From contig NZ_CP012996.1 of assembly GCF_001412655.1 (NCBI RefSeq), forward strand, positions 2,046,001 through 2,110,000: a stretch of DNA of 64,000 nt. The letters run 5' to 3'. The stretch is from Pedobacter sp. PACM 27299. GTDB lineage: Bacteria; Bacteroidota; Bacteroidia; Sphingobacteriales; Sphingobacteriaceae. This document shows, piece after piece, positions 1 to 7,734 of this stretch. Each line of letters starts with the position of its first letter. Within the stretch, counting starts at the first letter, position 1. A program made the position numbers and the translations under genes. Below the pieces are notes generated by a model that was not told the DNA's origin, searched no databases, and worked only from the letters and a program-made list of their open reading frames with translations.

Positions 1-675
1 TGGATAGCAGCCAGTCCTGCCAGTAAGGCCTATCATGCCAGCCGTTTTAAAAATACAACGCCTCCTTATGGATTGGCCAAAGTGAAGGCGATGATTGCCG
101 GAATAAAATCAACTGGTGGCGATGGAGATACTTACTTTAATGTGCTGAGTCCGAAACTTTACCAAAGCCTTTCGCTTCCCGAAAAGTTCACTTATCACAT
201 GATCCACCCTGAAATCTCCAGTCAAAACTGCGATATCCCTACACCGATTTTAGAAGAAGACCTGAAGATTTTCGGCAATTTGCCTGATCCTTTTGAGGAA
301 CAAAACTGGAGTGAAAGACAGCTGAATTTTATGATCAGCAACCGGGATACGGTGCTTTCGCTCATTTCAGAATCGATCAATAGAAGTAAAAAAGTAGGCT
401 TAAACTATAAAACGGCGATTGAGCATGTCAATGGTTGGGAAGTGATCCCAGTATTGATCAAGGCTTATAAAACGGACCGTAAAGATCATGATATCCTGAC
501 TGTCCTGATCCAGCTCATGAAGAAAAACGACTATCAGCCTTTCATGACTTCCGCTTCCTTTATCAAATTATATGGCAACAACAGTACTTACACGAGTTTC
601 ATAAGTTTTAATCAGGCCAATGAAGACCTGGTGATCAATAGGGCTGAAGCCTTCTACAATGGTCGTAAAAAGTAA
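1..675 (+). CDS. Hypothetical protein, C-terminal part (5' end outside window)
   Basis: The frame is open from base 1 (reading W-I-A-A-S-P) to the TAA at 673-675, so the gene begins upstream of the window. An internal TTG at 73 is not a convincing start because coding character continues upstream of it. The visible 224 residues are soluble and helix-rich and contain no catalytic motif, membrane segment or family signature I recognise. Its last 17 bases overlap the next gene, a secreted formylglycine-generating-enzyme-like protein, in another frame, so the two are probably co-translated and may act in one process. The function is unknown. Confidence 0.75.
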   Translation, partial: WIAASPASKAYHASRFKNTTPPYGLAKVKAMIAGIKSTGGDGDTYFNVLSPKLYQSLSLPEKFTYHMIHPEISSQNCDIPTPILEEDLKIFGNLPDPFEEQNWSERQLNFMISNRDTVLSLISESINRSKKVGLNYKTAIEHVNGWEVIPVLIKAYKTDRKDHDILTVLIQLMKKNDYQPFMTSASFIKLYGNNSTYTSFISFNQANEDLVINRAEAFYNGRKK

Positions 676-1504
676 TTTGATTGGGGTATTGCTGTTTTGT
701 GCAATCAGCTTATTTGTTCAACCAGCATCAGCACAGTCAGACACCAGTTTTGTCCATATTCCGAAAGGAGAATATTGGTTAGGTAGTCGAGAACATCAGC
801 TGAATCCGCTTAGGAAAGTCAGCAGCCCTGGTTTTGATATCGCCGCCACAGAGCTGACCAACCGCTTGTTTGATAAGTTTGTGAAGGCTACACATTATAA
901 AACGGATGCTGAGCGTCTCAAAAATGCGATGGTCTTTGCACCCGGCCTTGCAGAATTCCGCTGGCTGAGTGATAGTACTGCTTATTGGAGATTCCCAAAT
1001 GGCACCAGTCGGGAGGGAATAGCAGATAAAATGAACCACCCGGTAACCACGATCAGCTATGCAGATGCCGAAGCTTATTGCAAATGGGCAAAAGTCAGAC
1101 TGCCAACACTGGATGAATGGGAAATCGCCTCACGTGCAGGCGCTAAAACTACTTATTTCTGGGGCGAAGATCCTCAGCAAATCAGAGAATATGCCAACAT
1201 CTGGCATGGACGCGACCACCTCAGCGCAGACTTCACAGATGGCTATATGTATACTGCCCCTGTGGCTAGTTTTAAACCCAACGGCTTTGGCTTGTACGAT
1301 ATCTACGGAAATGTATTTGAATTTTGTGAAGGAACGTTAAAAACAGATCCCAAAAACCGGAAGATTGGTCATGCCAGGGGAGGCTCCTGGTGGTGCAGCA
1401 ATTATGCCTGTGGTTTTTTCAATTCACTGGATGTCGGAAGGAATAATCCACATGCCTCTTTTAGTAACCAGGGCTTTAGGGTAGTCAGTACGCTATCAAA
1501 ATAA
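659..1504 (+). CDS. Secreted formylglycine-generating enzyme (SUMF1/FGE) family protein
   Basis: This 281-aa protein has a Sec signal peptide (hydrophobic residues 7-20, cleavage near ASA-Q26) followed by one FGE-sulfatase domain. Family signatures are HPVTTISYADAEAYCKWA (127-144), RLPTLDEWEIASRAG (147-161), PNGFGLYDIYGNVFEFC (207-223), RGGSW (240-244) and NQGFRV near the end. FGE enzymes oxidise a sulfatase cysteine to formylglycine; most bacterial members of the fold have other or unknown roles. C246 and C251 sit just after RGGSW with the CxxxxC spacing of the catalytic, copper-binding cysteine pair of aerobic FGE, which argues that it could be catalytic. No sulfatase is visible nearby. The ATG overlaps the preceding gene by 17 bases. 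Confidence 0.85.
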   Translation: MVVKSNLIGVLLFCAISLFVQPASAQSDTSFVHIPKGEYWLGSREHQLNPLRKVSSPGFDIAATELTNRLFDKFVKATHYKTDAERLKNAMVFAPGLAEFRWLSDSTAYWRFPNGTSREGIADKMNHPVTTISYADAEAYCKWAKVRLPTLDEWEIASRAGAKTTYFWGEDPQQIREYANIWHGRDHLSADFTDGYMYTAPVASFKPNGFGLYDIYGNVFEFCEGTLKTDPKNRKIGHARGGSWWCSNYACGFFNSLDVGRNNPHASFSNQGFRVVSTLSK

Positions 1505-1583
1505 TGCCAATTAAGGGAAATATTTTCTGCCTTTCTGTAACTTAAGAGACTAAGGTTAAGTCAAACAACCATATACCTTATAA

Positions 1584-2453
1584 ATGGCACTTTCGATAAC
1601 CAACCTCAGTAAACAATATAACGCACAAAAGACCGCAGTTTCCAATCTATCTCTTCAGATAAATAAAGGAGTTTTAGGCTTATTGGGCCCGAATGGTGCT
1701 GGTAAATCAACACTGATGAAGATGATTGCTACCATTAGCATCCCTTCCAGTGGAAGTCTCCTTTTAGAGGGGATAGATATTGTGCAAAATCCCAACTCCA
1801 TCCGCAAAGTGCTAGGCTATTTGCCCCAGGATTTTGGGGTGTATCCCAACCTCAATGCTTATGAGTTTCTAGAATATATAGCAGCCATGAAAGGGCTGGG
1901 AGGTAAAGGACTTCGCCAGCGAATTGACCTGCTATTAGAAAGTGTGAACCTGACTGCTGATGCCAAGAGACCTATCGGTACTTATTCCGGAGGGATGAAA
2001 CAGCGCATCGGCATCGCACAAGCCTTACTCAACGACCCCAAAGTATTGATTTTTGATGAGCCTACAGTGGGTCTGGATCCTGAAGAACGGGTGCGTTTTC
2101 GTCAGTTGATTGCCGATCTTGCCCAGGATAGTATTATTATTCTTTCTTCTCATATTGTATCCGATATTGAAAGTATTGCTGATGAGGTGGCGATTATGCA
2201 GGAAGGCAAACTGATCACACATGCTTCGCAATACGACATCATTAAACAAGCCGAGGGGAGAATATTTGAAGTATTGTTGGATAATAATGACCTTAACGCT
2301 TTTAAACACCATTACAAAGTAATTGATACCGCGCGTCAGGCGGATCAGGTCAGAACACGTTATATCAGTACAGGGCAGGCTGCAGCGCCATTGTCTACCC
2401 AGGTAACGGCGACCTTAGAGGATGCTTATCTGATTTTAACCCAAACTAACTAA
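1584..2453 (+). CDS. ABC transporter ATP-binding protein
   Basis: This 289-aa cytoplasmic nucleotide-binding subunit has Walker A GPNGAGKST (residues 36-44), signature YSGGMKQR, Walker B VLIFDEPTVGLDP, a D-loop, and the switch histidine in SSHIVSDIE. The ABC domain fills residues 1-220; the last 70 residues form the variable C-terminal extension usual in NatA/ABC-2-type exporters. The gene stops 4 bases before the permease gene, so the two form a two-gene operon and presumably one exporter. The substrate cannot be read from the sequence. Confidence 0.93.
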   Translation: MALSITNLSKQYNAQKTAVSNLSLQINKGVLGLLGPNGAGKSTLMKMIATISIPSSGSLLLEGIDIVQNPNSIRKVLGYLPQDFGVYPNLNAYEFLEYIAAMKGLGGKGLRQRIDLLLESVNLTADAKRPIGTYSGGMKQRIGIAQALLNDPKVLIFDEPTVGLDPEERVRFRQLIADLAQDSIIILSSHIVSDIESIADEVAIMQEGKLITHASQYDIIKQAEGRIFEVLLDNNDLNAFKHHYKVIDTARQADQVRTRYISTGQAAAPLSTQVTATLEDAYLILTQTN

Positions 2454-2457
2454 GCGT

Positions 2458-4041
2458 ATGTCTTATATGTATCCCATCATCAAAGCGGATTACCTGCAGC
2501 GTACCCGTAGTTATTCTTTTTTGATCACACTAGCCATCACGCTGTTTATAGCCTATTCATTTATTCCGGATCAGAATGCCAGCTACACGACCTTAAATGC
2601 TTCAGGGTATAAGGGGGTGTATAATTCAGCATGGGTGGGTTATGTGTCCGGCATTATGACGACCATCATGTTGGCTTATTTTGGTTTTCTACTGGTCAAT
2701 AGCGGCATCAAAAAAGATATTGATACCGAAGTTGGCCTCATCATTGCCTCAACGCCTATCAGTAACTTTAAATACCTGATGAGCAAACAGCTGAGCAATT
2801 ATCTGGTGCTACTGACGATTGCTGGAATTACTTTTTGCGTTAGTATTGTGGTGTTTTTTATTCGCGGAACTGGCTATCCTTTTATTTTAGGCAATTTCGT
2901 CTATCCTTACCTGTTTTTTGCAGTACCCGCATTGTTTGTTGTCGCTGCCCTTGCGGTAACCGGGGAGGTGTTTTTAGGCAAGCGCAGTGTCCTGCAGTTT
3001 ATCGTCTATTTTTCACTATGCGGGATCTGTATGGGCTTTATCAATAGTAAGTCAGGAGCCGAAACTGATGGAGTTTTTGACCCATTCGGTCTCAGCCTTC
3101 TGATCAAAAGTGTGACCCAGCATATCAATACTCATTTTAATGAGCACATCACAAAAGTATCCTTTGGTTTTATCTTTAATAGCCAGAAAAGCTATAAACT
3201 CTTTACCTGGGAAGGCCTGAATTGGTCAGCCCTGTTTATAGGAAGTCGATTGCTCTGGATTGCTTTTGGCTTTGTATTGATATATTTCTCCTCCCTGTTT
3301 TTTCATCGCTTTGATTTTAAACAATCAGTTCACACTAAAAAGAAAACAAAAGAAGTATTCAGCACCGGAGCATCAGCTAAGACCTTGAACAGACCTATTG
3401 GACTAAATCGGGCAAACCTGCCAGCAATTAACTTTAATTATGGGATCTATCCTTTTGTGAAAACTGAATTCTTATTACTGATCAGGCAGGGAAAGAAATG
3501 GCTATGGCTGTTGAATGCTGGGTTATGGGTCGCATTATGTTTTGCGCCATTGCACATCGCCTATAGCTACCTCCTGCCTATACTTTTGTTTTTACAGGTT
3601 ACCCGCTGGTCGGAACTGGCAACGAAAGAGAAGAGCAATCGCGTTCATTATTTTGCCTACGCAGCTTACAAACCTTTACAACGCATGCTGCCCGCACAGG
3701 TTTTAGCTGGTGTCAGCTTAGCCATCGGATTGTGTTTGCCAGTCATCATTCGCTGTGCTTTAGCCGGTAATAGCTATGGGGTAGTTAATATCATTAATGG
3801 AGCAGTATTTATTGTGTTGTGCGCTGTAGCGCTAGGCATATTAACCGGGGGTAAAAAGCTGTTTGAAGTGTTTTTCTTCCTGCTGACCTATGCTGTATTA
3901 AATAAGATTCCGGTGACAGATTATCTGGGAAGTCTGCCTCATCAAAATATACCGCTTTTTATGCTGATCATATTGGGTATAAATGTGACTTTAGCCGTAG
4001 TTAGTTTGATGACGAGAATGTACCAGTCCAGACATTTGTAA
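2458..4041 (+). CDS. ABC-2 type transporter permease
   Basis: This 527-aa membrane protein appears to have about twelve hydrophobic segments in two halves separated by a polar linker near residues 290-330. The layout (N-terminal helix near residues 20-36, large loop, then clusters of helices) fits ABC-2 permeases that act as one long chain. It follows its ATPase gene by 4 bases. Membrane location and partnership are well supported; the transported compound is unknown. A hairpin terminator begins at its stop codon. Confidence 0.85.
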   Translation: MSYMYPIIKADYLQRTRSYSFLITLAITLFIAYSFIPDQNASYTTLNASGYKGVYNSAWVGYVSGIMTTIMLAYFGFLLVNSGIKKDIDTEVGLIIASTPISNFKYLMSKQLSNYLVLLTIAGITFCVSIVVFFIRGTGYPFILGNFVYPYLFFAVPALFVVAALAVTGEVFLGKRSVLQFIVYFSLCGICMGFINSKSGAETDGVFDPFGLSLLIKSVTQHINTHFNEHITKVSFGFIFNSQKSYKLFTWEGLNWSALFIGSRLLWIAFGFVLIYFSSLFFHRFDFKQSVHTKKKTKEVFSTGASAKTLNRPIGLNRANLPAINFNYGIYPFVKTEFLLLIRQGKKWLWLLNAGLWVALCFAPLHIAYSYLLPILLFLQVTRWSELATKEKSNRVHYFAYAAYKPLQRMLPAQVLAGVSLAIGLCLPVIIRCALAGNSYGVVNIINGAVFIVLCAVALGILTGGKKLFEVFFFLLTYAVLNKIPVTDYLGSLPHQNIPLFMLIILGINVTLAVVSLMTRMYQSRHL

Positions 4042-4074
4042 GAATGGCGCTGCTATTTAGGGCAGCGCCATTCT
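4041..4074. terminator. Bidirectional intrinsic terminator
   Basis: A 13-bp perfect stem (4041-4053 AGAATGGCGCTGC with 4062-4074 GCAGCGCCATTCT) and an 8-base loop lie between the convergent permease and DUF4142 genes. Confidence 0.85.
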
Positions 4075-4083
4075 TATGGGTAA

Positions 4084-4773
4084 TTATTTTATTTCCTGAC
4101 TCAGTTCCAAAGCAACTTCCAGGTGTTTTTTTAATATTGGCAATTGTTTCAGCGTAAATTCCTTCAATTCCGCGTCATCAGCATTACTTCCTCTGTTATA
4201 AAGGGAAATGAGGTTGCGGTTGCTTTCCAGCATCATGGTCACAAAACCTAGATCTGTTTTAGGCGTGCCTCCCCATAATACATCCTTTTCCAGTACGATG
4301 TTTTTCTGCGAACTTAACTTTTTCAAGTCCTTTTGAATTGCGCTAAGCTCGGCAGATACCATGCCAGCATAGTCCTTAATCTTGTCTTTTGTTAGGGTAC
4401 GTACCGCTCTATTACTTGCACTGATTTCCATTTGCTGAGCTGCGACTATCCTGCTGATCAACTCTGCGTCGGTCAATGCTTCCAAAGATAGCTGTTTTCC
4501 CTTAGCGATCATATTCGCTCTCCCAATTGCATCACTGGCGATGTTGTTCGCCGCAACCTTTGAACCAGCAGCTCTTGTCTGGCTGATTCCAGGCGTTAGC
4601 CCATCACCACTGGCATTAATTATAGACCTGGTTGGGTTATTTATCGTCGGGTTAACCGTGGTGATTTTACTGCCTTTTCTTTTCCCTTCAGCAGAGAAAT
4701 TTCTGGAGGTAGAACAGGAGTAGATCAGACAGGACAACAGTATTGAAATTGCGGTGATGCGAAGTGTATTCAT
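4084..4773 (-). CDS. DUF4142 domain-containing lipoprotein
   Basis: This 229-aa protein starts with a lipoprotein signal (MNTLRITAISILLSCLIYSC, lipobox ending at C20), so it is probably membrane-anchored in the periplasm. A low-complexity linker (21-75) is followed by an all-helical domain (85-229) with the DUF4142 pattern: a DAELISRIVAAQQMEI helix, a central AELSAIQKDLKKLSS segment and a final LKKHLEVALELSQEI helix. DUF4142 proteins are widespread in Bacteroidota and Proteobacteria and have no established biochemistry. It stands alone, convergent with the ABC permease. Confidence 0.8.
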   Translation of the reverse strand: MNTLRITAISILLSCLIYSCSTSRNFSAEGKRKGSKITTVNPTINNPTRSIINASGDGLTPGISQTRAAGSKVAANNIASDAIGRANMIAKGKQLSLEALTDAELISRIVAAQQMEISASNRAVRTLTKDKIKDYAGMVSAELSAIQKDLKKLSSQKNIVLEKDVLWGGTPKTDLGFVTMMLESNRNLISLYNRGSNADDAELKEFTLKQLPILKKHLEVALELSQEIK

Positions 4774-4982
4774 AGGGCCTGGATTAAATGGTTTGGCAAG
4801 TCAAAGCTATGGAAATACTACTAAGATAAGCTAAATAAAAATTTGATAACTGCGAAAATGATCCGAAATTAACTGATGCTAACCTGATGCCATAGCCATC
4901 GTAAACTCCGCCTAAAAAATAATTGCCGGATTTAGGTGATATTTGGAGTTAATTAAGTACATACCATTAAAACATAGTAGTT

Positions 4983-5531
4983 ATGGTTCCAAAACTTGAT
5001 AAAGAGAAAATACCAAACGGTCCTGAAGCCCTGCTCATGTCGCTGTATCAAGATGCTTTTCCTCTTGTAGCCAGTCATGTAAGGAAAATGGGAGGCTCAT
5101 TCGAGGAAGCCAGAGATATTTTTCAGGATGCCCTGATCATTTATTATGAAAAAGTTCAGTATACCCGAAAAACATTGCAGTCGACGGAAAAGGCCTATCT
5201 TTTTGGCATTGCAAAATACCTTTGGAATAAACGATACAAAGTAACCAGTAAGCAATTCCCTCTTGACTTCCATCATGAACTGGATCATATTGATGAGGTC
5301 TATGAAGAGGTATCTTCGACCAGATTGATCCATTTGCTTCATACAGCCGGGGAGAAATGTATGCTATTGCTCAGTGCTTTTTATTATGAAAAGTTAAACA
5401 TGGAAACGCTTGCAGATCGATTTGGGTTTTCAGGATCAAGGTCTGCAACTGTTCAGAAGTTTAAATGCCTGGAGAAAATAAAAGAAACTGTAAAAGAAAA
5501 ATCATTGAGTTATGAAGACATCATGGAATGA
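4983..5531 (+). CDS. RNA polymerase ECF-type sigma-70 family factor
   Basis: This 182-aa protein has the two-domain ECF layout: a region-2-like helix pair (residues 22-75, with EEARDIFQDALIIYYEK and KAYLFGIAKYLWNKRYK) and a C-terminal region-4-like helix-turn-helix (125-165, ETLADRFGFSGSRSATVQKFKCLEKI). Divergence from consensus is typical of Bacteroidota sigma factors with small cytoplasmic partners. The end of the gene overlaps a small downstream gene by 20 bases. A long AT-rich leader precedes it. The regulon is unknown. Confidence 0.8.
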   Translation: MVPKLDKEKIPNGPEALLMSLYQDAFPLVASHVRKMGGSFEEARDIFQDALIIYYEKVQYTRKTLQSTEKAYLFGIAKYLWNKRYKVTSKQFPLDFHHELDHIDEVYEEVSSTRLIHLLHTAGEKCMLLLSAFYYEKLNMETLADRFGFSGSRSATVQKFKCLEKIKETVKEKSLSYEDIME

Positions 5532-5781
5532 GCTCGTCCTGATCGAAGATTATCTTTTATCAGACAGAAAGGGAACAGATCGCACCCTGCATGAAGCCCG
5601 CATGATATTACAGCCAGGGTTAAGGGAAAGTGTTTTCTGGCAAGAGAAAACCTATCATCTGGTTCAGCAATACGGAAGACAGCAGCTGAGGAAAGAAATA
5701 GAACAGGTGCATGAAAAGCTGTTTACAGCTCCGGAACATCATTCTTTCCGACAAAGGATCATGAAACTATTCGCTAAATAG
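5512..5781 (+). CDS. Small hypothetical protein coupled to the sigma factor gene
   Basis: An 89-aa, charged, mostly helical protein with no membrane segment. Its ATG lies inside the last 20 bases of the sigma factor gene, so translation is probably coupled. Residues 8-24 are acidic/polar; the rest (LVQQYGRQQLRKEIEQVHEKL) looks like an amphipathic helix. By position it could modulate the sigma factor, but it lacks a recognisable anti-sigma zinc motif. Reality of the gene is supported by the tight overlap and the intact frame; function is inference only. Confidence 0.65.
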   Translation: MKTSWNELVLIEDYLLSDRKGTDRTLHEARMILQPGLRESVFWQEKTYHLVQQYGRQQLRKEIEQVHEKLFTAPEHHSFRQRIMKLFAK

Positions 5782-5869
5782 CCTCACCATAATTTCTTAA
5801 AAACAACAATAAGCGCGCTGTAAAGCGGGTAGGACAAGCTATGTCCAAAAAATAATAAACACCTGGAAT

Positions 5870-6547
5870 ATGAAAAAGAACGAATTTCGCAATTATGCCG
5901 TTAAACACCATCGCATTAATAGTTTGTATGTAGATCGTTATATCAATCGGACATCGTCTAATATTGGTTCGATGGCTATGACACCTTACATCACTGAAGA
6001 GCGACAGTTGAATGTGGCACAGATGGATGTGTTTTCCAGATTGATGATGGATAGGATCATCTTTTTAGGGGAGCCTGTGGACGATAGGAATGCTAATGTG
6101 ATTCAAGCACAATTACTCTTTTTACAGTCGGCAGACCCAAATAGAGACATACAGTTGTATGTTAATTCTCCCGGTGGGGCAGTCTATGCCGGTCTTGGAA
6201 TTTACGATACCATGCAGTTTATATCGCCGGATGTGGCTACCATCTGTACCGGAGTCGCATTGTCCATGGGTTCAGTATTGCTCTGTGCGGGGGCGAATGG
6301 CAAACGTTCCGCATTGCAACACTCCAGAGTGATGATTCATCAGGCTTCTGGCGGCGCACAAGGTACAGCAATGGATATGGACATCAGTATAAAAGAAGTG
6401 CTCAAAGTTCAAAATGAACTCTATCATATCATTGCCAAACATAGCGGTCAGCAATATGATAAAATCAATGAAATCGCAGCTCGTGATTACTGGATGACCG
6501 CAGCAGAAGCAAAAGAATTCGGGATGATAGACGAAGTATTGGGCTAG
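5870..6547 (+). CDS. clpP: ClpP family serine protease
   Basis: This 225-aa protein carries the complete ClpP catalytic triad: S132 in GVALSMGS, H157 in RVMIHQ and D206 in ARDYWMTAAEA. It also has the substrate-cleft strand NSPGGAVYAGLGIYDTMQ (99-116). ClpP forms a tetradecameric cytoplasmic chamber that degrades proteins fed by Clp ATPases. The active-site region (CTGVALSMGSVLLCAGANG) differs from the canonical GQAASMGA, and neither clpX nor a trigger-factor gene is adjacent, so this may be a second ClpP paralogue rather than the housekeeping copy. The ATG lies just after a long non-coding leader. Confidence 0.9.
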   Translation: MKKNEFRNYAVKHHRINSLYVDRYINRTSSNIGSMAMTPYITEERQLNVAQMDVFSRLMMDRIIFLGEPVDDRNANVIQAQLLFLQSADPNRDIQLYVNSPGGAVYAGLGIYDTMQFISPDVATICTGVALSMGSVLLCAGANGKRSALQHSRVMIHQASGGAQGTAMDMDISIKEVLKVQNELYHIIAKHSGQQYDKINEIAARDYWMTAAEAKEFGMIDEVLG

Positions 6548-6642
6548 CGATACTGTTCTTTTACAGCTTTTTGAATATCCGCTGACAGTTAGCATAAAAA
6601 ACAGTTTTACCTTCAATTAGAGGTTTATTAGCAGGTATTGAT

Positions 6643-7704
6643 ATGAATTGGAAAAACGAAATTACGGATATACTAGACATTACATATCCTATTATTCAAG
6701 CGCCAATGTTTGGTGTAGGAACACCAGAAATGGTAGCCGCTGCCGCAAAAATGGGTGGATTGGGATCATTGCCGCTTGCGGACTTAGCAGCCGAGCGTTG
6801 TATCGAACTTAGTCAGGAAACAAGAAAGCTGACCAGTAAAGCTTTTGCGGTTAATATTTTTCTCAATGACATTCCGCCGCTTACTGAAGCCCTCAAAAAG
6901 CAATATGATAAAGCACGTTTGTATTGTGAAAAACTCGCTTCAGAACATGGTCTGGATGTCGAACTGCCAGCTATAGAAAGTTTTAAACTAACCAGCTACA
7001 AAGATCAGGTCGATGCACTGATCTCGGAAAACTGCGAAATTCTCAGCTTTACATTCGGGAACCTCGACGCCGAAAGTATTCAAAAGTTCAAACAAAATAA
7101 GACCCTGCTGGTCGGAACCTGTACCTCAGTTCGAGAAGCCTTAATACTGGAACAATCTGGGATTGATGTGATCTGTGTACAAGGGCTTGAAGCAGGTGGT
7201 CATAGGGGAAGCTTTGATGCGGAGCATATCCCAAGAATAGGAGGGTTCTCCTTACTGCCGCAAGTTGATCATGCAGTAAAAAAGCCTATTATTTATGCCG
7301 GTGGAATTTATAACGGCCAAACCTTATTGGCCTCTAATATGCTGGGCGCAGCTGGTTTTCAAGTTGGAAGCCTGTTGCTCTGCTCCAAAGAAAGTGCCTT
7401 GCTTGATTTTGAGAAAAGGAGTTTGAGGAGTGCCAGGGAAGATCAGGTGGTGCTGACAAACAGCTTTTCTGGACGTTATGCAAGAGGATTATCCAATGCC
7501 TTTATTAAAGCATTGGATAATTCTGAATATGTTCTTCCCTATCCGTATCAGAATAAACTCACTGCTGAACTCAGGAAACAAGCTAAAAAAGCAAAGAATA
7601 TTGATTTCGTAAGTGTGTGGACAGGGAACTCTTTACCCTCTTTTTCTCAGGCCTCCACAACTGAAATCCTATTGGACCTGATCGCAGAAACGAATAGCTT
7701 ATAA
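6643..7704 (+). CDS. Nitronate monooxygenase family FMN-dependent oxidoreductase
   Basis: This 353-aa TIM-barrel flavoprotein begins with the family hallmark IIQAPMFGVGTPEMVAAAAK (residues 18-37) followed by GGLGSLP. The phosphate/catalytic loop QGLEAGGHRGSF includes the histidine conserved in nitronate monooxygenases, and the C-terminal FMN-phosphate segments AGGIYNG and GAAGFQVGSLLL are present. Family members oxidise alkyl nitronates such as propionate-3-nitronate to aldehyde and nitrite. It is a single gene in the same direction as clpP, with no sign of a shared pathway. Confidence 0.88.
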   Translation: MNWKNEITDILDITYPIIQAPMFGVGTPEMVAAAAKMGGLGSLPLADLAAERCIELSQETRKLTSKAFAVNIFLNDIPPLTEALKKQYDKARLYCEKLASEHGLDVELPAIESFKLTSYKDQVDALISENCEILSFTFGNLDAESIQKFKQNKTLLVGTCTSVREALILEQSGIDVICVQGLEAGGHRGSFDAEHIPRIGGFSLLPQVDHAVKKPIIYAGGIYNGQTLLASNMLGAAGFQVGSLLLCSKESALLDFEKRSLRSAREDQVVLTNSFSGRYARGLSNAFIKALDNSEYVLPYPYQNKLTAELRKQAKKAKNIDFVSVWTGNSLPSFSQASTTEILLDLIAETNSL

Positions 7705-7734
7705 GGTTTTTATGGCAAATAGGATGATATTTCC

